From Gautieria morchelliformis (lineage: Eukaryota > Basidiomycota > Agaricomycetes > Gomphales > Gomphaceae): a stretch of DNA of 64,000 nucleotides. The first letter of the stretch is position 1; every line of letters begins with the position of its first letter. Positions 33,151 through 46,135 of this stretch are shown piece after piece. Made by a program: the position numbers and the translations under genes. The stretch spans positions 124,001-188,000 of the forward strand of contig WHVA01000058.1 of NCBI GenBank assembly GCA_015179125.1, given 5' to 3'. The notes under the pieces are model-generated. The model worked only from the letters and a program-made list of their open reading frames with translations, made no database searches and had not been told where the DNA came from.

Positions 33151-36100
33151 GGCAGGGGCTATGCTTGCGATTCAGAACCAATTGGACAGGCATTGCGAGC
33201 TTAAGAAGGGCCGCGAGGAGAACAGAATCATGTCCGATCATCGCTTCCTATGGAAGCTTCCGAACCGGCCATGGAGAGAAGAAAATTGTAAGGAAGGCAG
33301 ATAGGAATATGTTCCCAGCCATGCGGTACATTGAGTAAGGGCATAAATGAAGTAGCTCCAGCTAAGAATTGATCCGAACTGGTATCGAGCCAACATTTTC
33401 CTTATTGGGGGAGAGGAGGGTCAATGTTCTATCCATGCTAGGGTGGAAAGCTATGAAGCATTAAAGGGAAAGGATGGCGGGTTCTTCAGTATAGCGAGCC
33501 TGCATCGGGGTCGGGGAGCGCAAATAGCGTCCGTAGTGGTGTATCGTTATCCCTTGGTCCATCCACAGTAGTGTACCCACGTGCAATGGTCTGGACTACC
33601 ATCGTGTCACGGCACCAGGAGCAGTGATGATACTCGTCGGACACTATTCGTGGATGACGACGAGCTCTGCTCTGCAAGCCTTGGCTCTCCCTTTGCGTGC
33701 AATTGTAAAAATGCAGGCTTTCGGTCTTGCTTGCCGTTATGGCGCCAGCGTCAGCGAAAAGCGGCGCCTGTACCGGTGTTTCACCTCTCACTCCGAATTC
33801 CCTGCCCTTTGCAGGCCCACACAAATTTCCTTTTCGAGCGACACGCAGAAATAGCAATTAGTCGGCTTCACTGAGCACCAGCCCTTTGACTTCGACGAAT
33901 ATTTTCTCTAAGTCCTTCCATAGGAGTTGGCGTGGGGTAGATGTCTTTGCCATCAAAATAAATTGAACAACAGGACAAGGGAATGAGGTTGACGCACCCA
34001 ACAAAGAAAGAGCTGCAAGTAGTGCAAATAGTGACTTTTAATTCTACTTGTTTTAAGATTTGGATGCATCAGTGCTTGATGTTGTTTTTTGGCATTAAAG
34101 AGAAGTATATTCAGGGCTATTGAACCGTTCCCCACCACTGTAGTAAGATGCCAGTGTACTTATTTCCATTTGCTCCATCACATACGTACCTCCATCCATT
34201 CAAGTTGTGCAGGTCTAAGACCTTGTTCTGCATTAGCTTCAAGGGGCGCGACCTGACCTGCTGCGAGTGCACATCCTCCGATAATAGTTGCAATGTATGG
34301 GTACGGGCGCCGTATTGTCGCCGTGTTTCGACACTGCCTTGCATCTAGGAATAGCATGTCGGTATTATCAATTTATAACAATGATACTAATCCCACAATC
34401 ACTAAACGACGGACTTAATTTCACACCGCCTCCCCGCTGGATGAGGGGTTTGCATGGCACAGGTGGGATTTTGGATTCCCAAGAGGTCTACAACTGTGAG
34501 CATGGAGATGCAAGGAGAGAGGCAAGGAGAGAACAGCAAGTTGAAGAAGCAAGTAGGAAGGAGGCGATGAACTCAAAAGCATCACATCAACGGCATTTGG
34601 GTTTTCGAATGCGACTCATCATCGGACTAGCTACTAGCAAGGCACCGTTAACTTTCAAAATAGCAATAGAGTGGAATACATACTCTTTAAATGTGGTATA
34701 TTGCACCAACGCCTCAAACCCCAAGCGAGATTGTCCGACATTTGAGATGAGTACGCTTTCGATGGCTTTCTCCAAAAGGCAAGGGACACAGGAGCGAATA
34801 TATTGAAACCTTACGTTTCGACCAAACAGCCTGGTACTCTGGCCTGATCCCCAGCTGACCATGCTGATACGTCTAGCCTCCGTTTAATAATACGCTAACA
34901 TCACTCAGATGTTGACGCCGTACAGATGGAATTATGACTGTCCGTTGAGTTCCCTGAATAGCGATATGGGGGATAACGTTGACTGATGTGTAAGTCTCGT
35001 GGTTGATAGTATTGTGCCTGTCCGGGAGTTATGTTGAATCGACCGCTCAAGCGGTCATGAGATCCTTTACGGACCGACGATGCAGAACAGTGTGAGCGAT
35101 GTAGGCAGGTCTACAATGAGTCAAACAGTGAAGCACCCACTTTAACATACAGTGGCATCTTCACTGCGAAGGACGCCCCACTTACCCCTGCAGCTCGGAC
35201 TTGGAACCAGCTGTTGCGGGAAAGCTTCACGTCTGCAACCGAACGCCATCGATTCTTACTTTTATTGTCACCTCGGAGAGTGCATTCTCCCTTATGTTCG
35301 CAGACGTTATGCAATTCGGGTCTATGGGCCATAACGACGGCGTAAATCGACTTCCGGTATGTCTCGATGCCCTAAGCGTCTCCTTTCGACTGAGTAGGGA
35401 TGATTAGGTTCATTTCAAGGTCTGCTCGTCGTCGCCATCTCTCTGGGCTGTCAGTATGACTGTTCAGGGGTCCAACTTCAGGAGTACTGGTAAGTAGAAC
35501 CGGAGTTCACTTCATGGCAATTACAGTGATGAGGCCTGACCGCGTCTACGTAACAGAGAACATGGGAGAACATGGGTCAGACTGGGACGCGGAAGGTGGT
35601 CGGATGCCGGAGATAGGGTAAATATCCATTGGAATGAACGATATCGTGGCAAACTTAACGCTCGAAGCTACAGCCCGAGTTGCGAATACGCCCCCTAGCT
35701 TGATGCGCACCGCAGCTTTCCGTTTATCATCCCCATGGCTTCTGTGTCAACTCCAAGGAAAAGTACTCGAAGCTTCGGCCGACTTCGGGGGAAGAATTCG
35801 CAATGATGCAGAACAGTCAAGAGTTTTCGGCCTAGTGCGGAGGACAAAGTCGTACGTATACTGTATCAGAGTTGAAGATGGAGTTACAGAAAGATATCAC
35901 CGACGAAGGGCTCCGCCTGACGCCAGAGGCTTACGGCGCCCGTCTCCTCGAGTCCGACACCGGTTCATCGGGGTCTGTCGTGTCAGCTAGCGAGCGAAGT
36001 CAGGTGAGGACGGTGAGTAACTTGTGCCAAGTATACAGGTAACTCGAATAGCGTGTGCCCAAGTAACCCTAGTAAGCATTAGCAAGAAGTGTGGCGGATA

Positions 36101-36253
36101 ATCATACTGCTAATTACTTACGTGGCATGAGCGCTTGGCCGGTTGCCGCTCTGCGAGTTCACTTATTAGCTAGGGTCTCCCAAGCGTCTGCGATACAACG
36201 CTCTTTCAGATTCTATACTGGGCCATATCGCATCGCCTTTCCCTGTCTTAAAA
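33151..36253. other. Long region without a supported gene
   Basis: The first 300 bp are presumably the protease promoter. No frame in the remaining 2.8 kb has recognisable motifs. A plus frame at 35634-35990 and a minus frame at 34862-34587 are the longest but have no clear features. No tRNA fold or transposon end was seen. Confidence 0.5.
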
Positions 36254-37717
36254 ATGCCGTCTGTCGCTGAGCTCCCAGTCACACCACCAGTTGGCCCAAT
36301 TCCCCACGTCGAGATTACCGACGCCGACCTTGCTTTTCTCGAGGACATGATAGCCCCGCACAGCGAGCCCTATTTACACGCACATCCAAAGTCGCAAAGT
36401 TGGCGGCCCAGAGATGCGCCTCTCGATCCTCTGTTGTTTGCAGCGGCAGCTGCCTCGGGCCCCCATGTCACACGACACCACTACCACCATGACTTCTTCC
36501 CAGCAACGTTGGGGTTTGGTAAAGACCAGGACTGGTCACAGTCGCAGGGAGACGAGAAGGAGGAGAACGAGGACGAGTGTCCTTCCCGGTATGTGAGCAA
36601 GCAGGCCCCTCGCAGCCAGCGACTGGCCAAGGAGAGAAAATTAGACAGCATTGCACGACTACCTGCTACCCCAGAGCTAGGAACACCTGCGTTATCTGCC
36701 AGTTCAGAGTCTTTGGATGAGTTGCAGCTACCGCCTCGGGCGAAACCTACAGCCAACTTTACCCCTCCTCCTTTCGACTCCACCAACACTGGCGTACAGG
36801 TTCAGTGTCTCTCACGTGCCCGCATACCTACTCCGCACGGCCCAGCATTTCTTCACTTATATCGCAACAATCGAGACAGCAAGGAGCACCTTGCAATTGT
36901 CGTTGACCCCGCTCAGCTCGAGAAACCAAGCCACCAGTACGTGTCAGCGATCCGCAGCCGGAGCCTAGACGCAGCATGGAGCTCGGCGGAGTCTGACACG
37001 GACCGGATCGTGCGTGGCGCATACGTTGGAAGGCTCACGTCGACCACTCGGATACCCTCCTCCAGATTACCAGAGCCGTTCGAGGATGCTGCCCAGGTCC
37101 CCGCCCCATTGGTGCGGATTCACAGCGAGTGTTTCACCGGAGAAACTATCGGCAGCATGCGCTGTGACTGCGGCGAGCAGCTCGATGAAGCCCTACGTCT
37201 GATTTCGCTTCCTATCCCCGTCGCTGGTCCCGGGAACACCACTGTCCCCGGACGTGGCGTTATCGTATATATGCGCCAAGAGGGCCGTGGAATCGGCTTA
37301 CTCTCCAAGCTTCGGGCATACAACTTACAGGACATGGGCCATGACACCGTGACAGCCAATTTGATGCTTGGACACGGTGCAGACGAACGTGGGTACGAGA
37401 TTGCCGGCGCCATACTTAGAGACCTCGGCTTGGACGGAGAGGATGGCATGAGGCTATTGACTAATAACCCTGAGAAGGTGCGGGCGCTGCAGGACGAGGG
37501 CGTTCATATCGTTGAGCGCGTCGGGATGGTCCCACGGAGCTGGCAATGTCGACAACACGACCACCCACATGTCGAGGGCGGCACACAAGTGCGCGCAATG
37601 GGAGTGACACTTCTCGGTTCGGGAGCTGCACACGGGGAAGATCTGGAAAAATACTTACGGACCAAGATCGATCGCATGGGACACATGCTTACAGTCCCTC
37701 CACCTTCGGCGTATTAA
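36254..37717 (+). CDS. RIB1: GTP cyclohydrolase II
   Basis: Intronless, 487 aa. It catalyses the first step of riboflavin synthesis, converting GTP to a diaminopyrimidine with loss of formate and pyrophosphate. The first 180 residues are a low-complexity fungal extension. The catalytic domain starts near residue 180 ([20 protein letters not shown]). Key motifs: [20 protein letters not shown], giving the three zinc-binding Cys; [12 protein letters not shown], the GTP and catalytic loop; [11 protein letters not shown] near the end. The C-terminus MGHML matches the usual ending. All catalytic residues I can identify are present. It lies 265 bp upstream of the enolase-superfamily gene on the same strand. 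Cytosolic. Confidence 0.95.
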   Translation: MPSVAELPVTPPVGPIPHVEITDADLAFLEDMIAPHSEPYLHAHPKSQSWRPRDAPLDPLLFAAAAASGPHVTRHHYHHDFFPATLGFGKDQDWSQSQGDEKEENEDECPSRYVSKQAPRSQRLAKERKLDSIARLPATPELGTPALSASSESLDELQLPPRAKPTANFTPPPFDSTNTGVQVQCLSRARIPTPHGPAFLHLYRNNRDSKEHLAIVVDPAQLEKPSHQYVSAIRSRSLDAAWSSAESDTDRIVRGAYVGRLTSTTRIPSSRLPEPFEDAAQVPAPLVRIHSECFTGETIGSMRCDCGEQLDEALRLISLPIPVAGPGNTTVPGRGVIVYMRQEGRGIGLLSKLRAYNLQDMGHDTVTANLMLGHGADERGYEIAGAILRDLGLDGEDGMRLLTNNPEKVRALQDEGVHIVERVGMVPRSWQCRQHDHPHVEGGTQVRAMGVTLLGSGAAHGEDLEKYLRTKIDRMGHMLTVPPPSAY

Positions 37718-37980
37718 ATTTACCCTGGTATTTTATCGGATTTATATCATTATACTGGCCAGGATTTTATGTCGCCTTTCCTCAACCATTTAGTAGGATT
37801 TATTTTGTGGTATACATGCGCATGCCGGCTTAGCTATATACTGTACGTCACGTGTTATGACGCGCTTACCGTAAGGTGTTCGAATTCTCGACCATGCCAT
37901 CCGTGCCGCCTCACGAGACCCAAAGCACGGCCTATCCATCCGAGGGAATGTGACCAAGAACTAGCGTATTGCTCTTGACC

Positions 37981-40355
37981 ATGGCCATCATCACAGGCTT
38001 CAACACTCACGGTAGACCATCTCCCGTGTCTTGTAGTGGTTGGCGTATATAGCTTGATCTGATTGGCGTGTAGATGTCAGGTTTCCGACGAACGTGCAGG
38101 GCGACGGCACAGACGCTATGTGAGCTGTCTTCCTCTTCGGGTGGCCATGTCAATTTTTTTTTTGTTTATTCCTCGACAAACGTTGCGGCAGGAATACCGA
38201 GTGTGATTATTCCTCGGCGTATGTAATCCTCGAAACATCAGATGCACTGACAGGATATGGCCAAACGTTCACTATCGGTTTGTCCTATTCGTCAGCTTAA
38301 TATAATTGTTTTCTCAGTCTATTTCTCGATCCAGGACGAGGAAACGACATTGTTAGCACTTTAATTTGTATTTCAAGTCATGCCTTCGATGCCATTTCCC
38401 CGAAAGGTCTGTATTGCGATCCAAGAAGTCGCGAAGCGTGTGGTAGGTAAAGATCTGGAAGTGCTGTTTTCAAATATGGGTAAGACATGGGATGATCTTG
38501 TCGGTGACCCACAACTGCGCTGGTCAGTCTGGATTCTCTGAGAGCTGGGTCGGTTTAGCATGACTATATCATAAGGATCGGCCCAGAGAAAGGCGTCATA
38601 GCTATTGCGACGGCAGCAGTCAACAATGCGATATGGGATCTATACGCAAAATCACGAAAGAAGCCCCTCTGGAAGCTGATTGTTGATATGAGCCCTGTAA
38701 GCGCTTCCCTCCTTGTTGACGTGTTCACGTCTAATATTAGGGTGATGATTAGGAAGAGTTGGTCAAATCAACCACTTTTAGGTATGAGATCTGCCTAGGC
38801 TGTTGTGATGCTATCTTTTCATCGGCTAGATATATCACGGACGCTATCACACCGGACGAAGCTCTGGCTTTGCTGAAGGCCAGAGCTTCCGGGAAAATAG
38901 AACGGGAGAAGATTGCTCGCGACAAAGGGTATCTCAATTCGATTCATGATTATACGATTATACGTTAGGATCTGAGCTTGTGTTTGTCTTATTTAGATAT
39001 CCCGCATATGTAACATCTGCTGGCTGGCTTCGTACGTCGATACCATGATATCATCACACAACTCTTATCTTCATCTGGACTTGGATGCCAGGCTATGATG
39101 ATGACAAGGTGGCCAGGCTCACCCAAGAGGCCATCTCCCGGGGATTTACCCATTTCAAGGTGAGGATTCTATCATGGTTAGTGTACATTTTAATCATACT
39201 ATTATGCCAATAGATGAAAGTTGGCGCATCTCTTGAGTCGGACCTGCGCCGCTCGAAGATTATGCGGTCGATTATTGATGATCCTCGCAATTTCCCAAAG
39301 AACTACATCCCTCCGGCACCGGAAAGGCTCGTCGGGAAGAATGCCGGACCGATGGGTACGGTGATAATGTTTGATGCTAACCAAGTGAGGCATATACCGG
39401 GGGGATTCCGGTGGGGGTGCATTGTTAAGCTTTGGTACCATAGGTTTGGGACGTGCAAGAGTCTATCGATTATGTCACTGCCTTGAAGGGAGCCAAACCT
39501 TGGTAACCGCGTCCCCCCTTCCCTGGTTTCTCGTTTGACGGCAATACCCGCAGGTTCATTGAAGAACCCACGGCTCCCGACGACATCCTGGGACATGCAG
39601 CAATAAGGAAAGCCCTTAAACCCCACGGTATTGGTGTAGCCACGGGCGAACATGCACATAATCGCATGATCTTCAAACAACTTCTCCAAGCGGAAGCTAT
39701 AGATGTCTGCCAGATAGACTCCTGCAGACTGTCAGGCGTGACAGAAGTCCTGAGCGTCCTGCTAATGGCTGCAAAGTACGTTAGGAAAGTCTTATCGTAG
39801 CGCTGACCTTAATATTATTTTTATATTGCATGAATTGTGTTGTATAGGTTTGGTATTCCTGTCTGTCCCCACGCTGGAGGAGTAGGATTGTGCCAGTACA
39901 CTATTCACCTGAGGTATGGGTTTATTCGTGCGACACTGTTGGCTTGGTCTAACTAATACATTGCTTCAGTTTAGTCGATTACATCGTCATCTCAGGGTCA
40001 TTCGAGAGGAATGTGCTTGAGTTCGTACCATGCCCTCAATATCCATCATTAGTTGTTACTTATCTCCACTTTTCTAGGGTGAGAACTGCGATCAAACCTC
40101 TACAGCCACTGATGATCCACCCCGCAGTTCGCCGATCACCTGCACGAGAATTTTGTGTACCCGGTTTCTGTGAATGCTCAGGGATGCTACAATGTGCCAG
40201 ATCATCCGAGTGAAGGATACAGGTGATAAGCGGTCTATTTATCACATTCCTGGGTGCAATATCTGATTACTTTCCATAGTATCGAACTGCATCAGGAAAG
40301 CATTAAAACATACGAGTGGCCAAACGGATCCTATTGGGCGTCTTTGCAGACCTAA
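37981..40355 (+). CDS. L-fuconate dehydratase-like enolase-superfamily protein (ENOSF1-type)
   Basis: About 13 short exons. Exon 1 is only 31 nt (37981-38011; [10 protein letters not shown]), followed by 38074-38119 ([16 protein letters not shown]) and 38192-38277 ([18 protein letters not shown]). Further hallmarks: [33 protein letters not shown] (catalytic Lys of strand 2), [16 protein letters not shown] and ATGEHAHN (metal-binding Asp and Glu), [16 protein letters not shown] (general-base His) and [10 protein letters not shown]. It ends YWASLQT. All superfamily metal ligands and both base positions are kept. The enzyme dehydrates acid sugars such as L-fuconate. There is an extra about 25-residue insertion ([20 protein letters not shown]) before the first metal Asp. 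The exact substrate in this fungus is inferred. Confidence 0.88.
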
Positions 40356-40506
40356 GTTGATATTAGCCTGACCTATGCACTTCAATAATAAATAACTTTG
40401 TGAGAGAGACTTATAGTTGGCCAATTACAGTACATGTACTCCGACTTGCGCTAGAGCGTCTAACAACATATCTGCGGCTTGTACCAGAACCTACAAATTA
40501 CATACC

Positions 40507-42612
40507 ATGTACGACCCTCTAAACTCTGGTTTTTCTTATGAACCCTCGGATACACCCCCATGGCCCACTACACCACACACGGCGACCGACCCACACCCGA
40601 CACTTGTCAAACCAACCTCGCCAACACCATCAGGTTCGTCAGTAGGCCCCTTTGGACGAGAACCGCAAATATACGGCCAGCCAGAGCCCGGACTTATCTC
40701 TCCGACCGTGAATAAAGCTACGAATGGTACAAAGTTTGAACGAAACGAGCCGTATCTCAGAGTGAGGATCACGGGCTTGGACAGGAATAGGCGGGACATT
40801 CTTGTCCGGTTCGATGCACAGGTACGATTCACCACCTCGGTACCTGCTAGTCGTAGACGACTTATGGTTTGGGCAGACGAACTTGTCCAACTTTACCGGT
40901 CAAACGTATAGGAACGTCTCACGGTCCTACTTCGAGTTCCAGCAGTTTGCGGAACAGATCATTTACAGCAATCCCCAGACAATTATTCCCGCCCTCCCTC
41001 TTGCTCAAACCTCGGCGCCGTCAGATGATGAGGGTGTGTGTCTTCGCCACGTAGTGTGACTCTTTTATTGAACTTTGTCATAGATGACCGTCTAGTGAAG
41101 GTCATGCTGCAGCGGTGGTTGACGCGGATTTGCGAAGACCCGATTCTATTGCAGGATGAGGAGGTCCGTTCGTTTATTGATAGTGACTTCGGTGTACGTT
41201 TTCTCTTTCTCTATAATGCGACGTCCAATGACAAACATTCCAGTACCAACCAACCATTCGTGCAAGACGAAAAACCAACTCGGGGTTTAGTTTGATGAAA
41301 CGCGGTGTCCCTGATGAAGATGAGGAGCTCCAGAGGGCTCGCTTTGAGTTGACTCGTCTCGAAACGCAATACTTTGACTCTGCTAAATCCGTCGATCGGC
41401 TGGCAAGGGCGCGTAAAGGTAAGTTATTCTTGACGCGTGGAGGAGCGAGCGTGCAATTTATACGCTCATGTCTTACAGCACTCGCACTGGCACATTCTGA
41501 AATGGGGAACAAGCTCGTGAATGTTGCGACGACTGAGGCCCATCCGCCGCTGGCTGGCGCTATGAAGAAGTTTGGTCGGACCTGGCATAGTGTCGCAGAT
41601 CTCGACCAGGCGCAGGTATGTTTAGGTTGAAGTATGTATGTCCTCGATGTTGCTCACTGTTACTCGAGGCCATCAGCGAATGTGTCATTCTGGGGGACTC
41701 TCTAGGATACCAAGGTTCGAATGCCAAGTCCGCTAAGGTGACATCTGCTTGCTATTGCACTGTTCACGAGCCTGACGGTCACGATGGGAAGGAAACCCTT
41801 CAGCAACGTACTTCAGTATTGGAGGAGCACCAGGCAGCGGTGAAGACTACGATTGCCAAACGGCGACACATTGAGCGATTAAAGGCTAGCTCCAATATTC
41901 GACCAGACAGGGTTGACGAAGCCTTAGAAGAGATGGAGGAGGTGACCACGCCACTAGCTCTACGCTCTCCTGTCCGCTGACCACTTCTCAGGCCAATAAA
42001 TTCGAGCAGTTGCTCGCCCGAAGAGTGGACGGTATCTCACAAAACCTTCACCGGGCGTTACATAGACACTCCCGTATTTCACAAGAGGATATATCGTTGG
42101 CTCTAGTGGAGCATGCGCGGTCGACCATCTTGTACGAGAAGCAGCTGTTGCGGGAACTGGAGTCTCTTCGACCGGATTTCAGCAACGCGGCCAAGAAAGC
42201 GCCAGCACCAGTGAGGATTCCCCCGTCCCCACTGAGGTCAAGCACACCACCCCGAGTACAGCCCACAGCACCCCAGACACCACCCGCAGGTCCCGTGCAA
42301 ACATCGCCGACCACAGAGCCCCTTAGCCATACTTCTCCTGGCGCAGGTCCGGTCGTGTCGCGTCCACCACTCAGTCCCGAACGCATCGATGGGACAAAGT
42401 CGATGTTCATTACTCCGTCGGGTGATCCACTGCTGTCGCCCAGTCAGACAGAAACACTGGGACGTTCGACGACGTCGGGTTCGCTGGCCAATGGAGCGAA
42501 TGCCAACGGACAGAATGGACATCACCCACTTGCAGCGTCAGTTCGGGTAGAACCGACGCCACGTCGTCTGGATGCGCGGGAGGCCGCAGCAAAGCTGGCT
42601 AATTTCCTGTAA
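40507..42612 (+). CDS. VPS17: Vps17-like retromer sorting nexin (PX plus BAR)
   Basis: About nine exons; exon 1 (40507-40821) joins 40877 in phase 0. After a Pro-rich leader (MYDPLNSGFSYEP) a PX domain is read across introns: YLRVRITGLDRNRRDILVRF, then NFTGQTYRNVSRSYFEFQQF, then SFIDSDFGYQP. The rest is a helical Vps5/BAR-type domain (LQRARFELTRLETQYFDSAK, ALALAHSEMGNKL, FGRTWHSVADLDQAQ, QRTSVLEEHQAAVKTTIAKR). The C-terminal tail is long, Pro/Ser/Thr-rich and disordered. Vps17 pairs with Vps5 to form the membrane-bending half of retromer, which returns vacuolar sorting receptors from endosomes to Golgi. I prefer the ATG at 40507 to the one at 40417 because the extra residues are unlike the family. 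Confidence 0.85.
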
Positions 42613-43196
42613 TTATTAATGCTGCTGAGTGAGCTGATGAGTGAGCCATCTTCTGTAATCCAATGTCGTGTTATTGATTCCATTTGTAAGTGTGCGAAGT
42701 TGGTACGGAACTTTCCACACTCGGCAATATCCTTGGGACTACGAAGCATGCGGAGTAATTACTTACATACCTACCATCCTAATGCACATGAAATGTAATC
42801 GCTCTCGTTTCTCGAGAATTCCATGGGGAACACAATGTTTACCTGGCCGCTTGAAATACATGACAAAAGGATGTTTTCAGCTAGATTAGTTGTTTTTTGT
42901 ATAAGTATACAATTCCAGACCAATCGCCTGTCGGAAAAAGCGGGACATCTGCCATATATGGACGGATGGGTACGTCAGCGCGTACACCGCTTCTGGTATC
43001 AGAGCTTCAAAATTTAGGTCTGTCTACGCGTCTAGTTTCTAGTACTTTCCAAGGCACATCGGCAGAGTTGATACGTATGTGCATACATACGCGTGTCCAA
43101 GATATATACCGTATAAAACAAAGTCAGCTTTGGCAACAGCAGCTCTAAACTCAAAGCCCCACTCGAAATCCTCTCGCGTTCAAACTTCGGCGATCA
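42613..43196. other. Intergenic, MAPEG promoter side
   Basis: No gene is seen. The last 50 bp (CAAACTTCGGCGATCATGG region) match the upstream sequence of the second MAPEG copy at 63610-63660. Confidence 0.5.
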
Positions 43197-43870
43197 TGGT
43201 TCTCACCTTCTCTGTGCCAGACCGCTATGCATATGTTCTTTTGGTGGGAATGGGAACGAGTTGGATGACGTTGTGGCAGGCGTCCCTCACGGGAAGATAC
43301 AGGAATAAGGCCAAAATTTCCTATCCTCAAGGTAAGCTTTGCACACAGATTGTCGCCGCTGCATGCGTTAAGCTGCTATGTATAGCCTATGCCGAGAAAG
43401 CAGAAGCAGAAAAATCTCCGGTTCGTGTCGTCTTCGTACTCTTTCAACGCAACTCCTCGATTCACGGCTGTATTTCCAGGACGCGATGAAATTCAACTGC
43501 GTTCAGCGTGGGTTGGCGCACATTAAGCATCTTCAAGCCTAGCTGATAGAACTATTTCTAGGCGCTCATCAAAACACCCTGGAGTTTATACCTAAGGTTC
43601 TCTTCACCCTGTTGGTGGGTGGTCTCAAGTACCCCACTATGGCGGCAAGTTTTGGTGGCGTGTGGTTGTTTGGACGTGTCTTGTACACGTTAGGGTACGC
43701 GTCTGGGAATCCGGCGAAAGTTTGTACAAGGCATTCTTTCCCCTCGTTGACTGATTTTCGTCTGTCTTCAGCGCAACCGTGGTGGTTTCAATCACCTGGG
43801 CTATCTTGGCTTGATGCTGACGGCCAGCTGGTCTATTGGCGAACTCGTCTACGCTACATTTAGCTCTTAA
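43197..43870 (+). CDS. Microsomal glutathione S-transferase 3-like MAPEG protein, copy 1
   Basis: Five exons: 43197-43331, 43386-43420, 43480-43507, 43562-43719 and 43772-43870, about 150 aa. All joins are in frame. Motifs of the MGST3 group: start VPDRYAYVLLVGMG; a lumenal loop AYAEKAEAE; FNCVQRAHQNTLEFIP, the glutathione-binding signature FNCxQRxHQN; then LFTLLVGGLKYP, GVWLFGRVLYTLGYASG and NRGGFNHLGYLGL. Four hydrophobic segments are expected and seen. The family conjugates glutathione to electrophiles or reduces lipid peroxides in the ER membrane. A near-identical 5' part, including intron 1, recurs at 63659-64000. Confidence 0.92.
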
Positions 43871-44064
43871 AAGCTGTACTTCGTAAATTGCATCGTTTCT
43901 TGTATTTTACCGCATCCTCCGATAAAGTTTTTCCCGCGCGGCGCCGACCTCCCTTTACCACGCTGTTTTCTAACCCCTTTGCGCTGTGCCGTACCATCTT
44001 CCTCGCCTCCAACCTCTCCAGGTGCCCACACTTCTCCACTCGCCATATCCTTCACCACACGAAC

Positions 44065-45375
44065 ATGAGCCCAGAACAGAGCCCAGAACTCTTTACCTAC
44101 TGGCAATATCCTTGTCTAGAACCAATCGCATACTATCGGAAAGGGGGTTTGCATCCAATACACATCGACGACGTCCTGCAGAATCGTTATCGCATTGTCA
44201 ATAAGCTTGGCTATGGTGATTATGCTACCGTCTGGCTTGTTGATGATCTTGTCTCAGGCAGATGCGCCGCACTTAAAGTTCTTGCTGCCGATGTCCCTAA
44301 AGTTTCCGAAGTTGCCATCCTTCGCCGTCTCAAACAACGGCAGCTGAATGACGGAGGCTCAACTGGTCAGGAATTCCTGGTGGAGTATTTGGATGACTTC
44401 AAGCTCGAAGGACCCAATGGCACGCATCAATGTATTGTTACCGAAGTGCTTGGACCCAGCATAGATGCTCATGAGATTGATGAAATTTACGACGAGGAAA
44501 AGTACCCGATAGAAATAGCTAAGAACCTCGTCGCACAAGTAATGCGTGGAGTCGCGTACCTGCATAGCTGCGGGGTTGTTCATGGAGGTGAATGGAGTGT
44601 TCCTTAAGGGGTTTTAGCTGATATCTTATTTACAGACCTTCACGTTAGAAACATCCTCTTGCGCATACCAGGGATTGAGCAGATGTCTCATCAAGATTTA
44701 CAAAAGTACCTCGGAGATCCTTGCAAATTACAACTCTCCCGCGAAGATGGAAAACCGGTTACATCCAGCCCTCACGAACCAAAGTATGTCGTTGCGTCAC
44801 CCGAATGGCTGGCACTTCTCCAGCTCTGCCTAAATTCCCCAGAGGGGATACGTGTCAAAATATGCGATTTCGGAGAAGCTTTCCTGTGGGACGGCAAACC
44901 CGTGATAACTCAAGTTCACACGCCTTCCATCTACGCCGCACCAGAGATCATACTTCACGATCATGTTAGCCCTGCTGCGGACGTATGGGCACTGGCTGTC
45001 CTCATGCACCTGGTTCTGAGTGGAGGATGCTTCTTCGATTCACCTCACCGGATTAAAAAGGAGGTCTTGAGCGAGATGGTGTTGACATTGGGTAAACTGC
45101 CGGATAGATGGTGGTCGAAGTGGGAGGACAGATTAGAATACTTCGACGAGAATGGTTCATTCATTGGGGACAGGACAAAGTTACCGCCTATATCAGGGAA
45201 GTTCCTAAAGATGCCTTCCGACAGGATGGAAATGGAGGAACTTGAAGGACTCGAAAAACTCATCCGTATGATGGTCTCTTATGGGGTAACGGATCGGATT
45301 TCGGCAGCTGAGGTTGTACAACTAACGCCGCAAAGTTGGATGAAGAGCAGTCATAAAGGATATATAGGCGGGTAG
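44065..45375 (+). CDS. SRPK-like protein kinase
   Basis: Two exons, 44065-44587 and 44636-45375, with a 48-nt intron splitting the catalytic Asp codon; about 420 aa. The opening YRKGGLHPIHIDDVLQNRYR is typical of fungal SRPK-family kinases. Kinase motifs: LGYGDYATVW (Gly loop), CAALKVL (Lys), YLHSCGVVHGDLHVRNILL (catalytic loop; SRPKs usually have HTDIKxEN), ICDFGEAF (Mg-binding DFG) and APEIILHDHVSPAADVWALA. The spacer after the catalytic loop is short compared with true SRPKs, which carry a long insert. Such short, divergent members are expanded in agaricomycetes. Substrates are unknown; the catalytic residues are all present. Confidence 0.85.
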
Positions 45376-45502
45376 AAAGACCAAGTTACACCAATCACTC
45401 TTAATTCGGCCAATATCTGGTATAGGTAGTGATTCAAATACATTCCTAAAATGGTGAAAATCATGTCCAAAGAAAGTCTATCTAACACACGTGAATTGTG
45501 TG

Positions 45503-46135
45503 TTATCGCATCATATATCTACCGACCACCGCAGCTCCTGCTGCCATGCACCCTAATGCCAAGGCACCCGGGAGTGCATGCATCACCCCCACGGCACCGC
45601 TGCTGCTCCCGAAACTGGTACTCCCCAGCTGCTGACTGGAACCACCACGACCGTTCGAGGTGGCAAGCACAGAGGTATCTATGGTCGCCGTATTCTTCAG
45701 AGTGGCAGTGGCAGCTGTAGTTGCAAAGGTTACCTGCGATCCGTTCGGTGTCGATTCCTGAAGGGCCTGAGATGTTAAGAATACTAGCGCGAAGCCAGGA
45801 GCTGGAACTGGCACAGAACATGTGTTGGCACCGGTGTCGCATTTTATAGTTATGGTCTGCTCTGTCCCTTGTAGCGTACCGTCCGAAACAAACAAAGACG
45901 ACGCCAAATGTCTGCCGTGCGAATAATGCCGGTGCTGAAGCATATTAAGCTCGTCAGTGACTCACTTGACACACCCATTGGAAATTTCCATTGGTGGCAA
46001 CTGAAGGCGCCGTGCAGTATCGCACAGAAACTTGAGACGGCGGCGTATTCGATTGGCCGGCACCACTACCACCTACCGTTGTGCTAGCGGTATAGTTGCT
46101 TGCGCCCGAGGGATCTGTGATGAGACATGTAATTT
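45503..46135 (-). CDS. Surface/GPI-type protein, 5'-truncated
   Basis: Exon A (about 46135-45970) reads ITCLITDPSGASNYTASTTV and RYCTAPSVATNGNFQWVCQ. A short intron leads to exon B (to 45503): HLASSLFVSDGTLQGTE, KCDTGANTCSVPVPAPGFAL, then a Ser/Thr/Gly-rich stalk and a hydrophobic end (GALALGCMAAGAAVVGRYMM). The Cys residues and terminal hydrophobic segment suggest a secreted, membrane-anchored glycoprotein. The N-terminal signal peptide is missing: upstream the gene runs into a long palindrome at 46125-46250 and nothing protein-like continues beyond it. The 5' part may have been lost or inverted, or the assembly is wrong here. Confidence 0.55.

Noticed and set aside
36481-36789. Minus-strand ORFs across RIB1
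   Set aside because: Shadows of the intronless GTP cyclohydrolase II frame.
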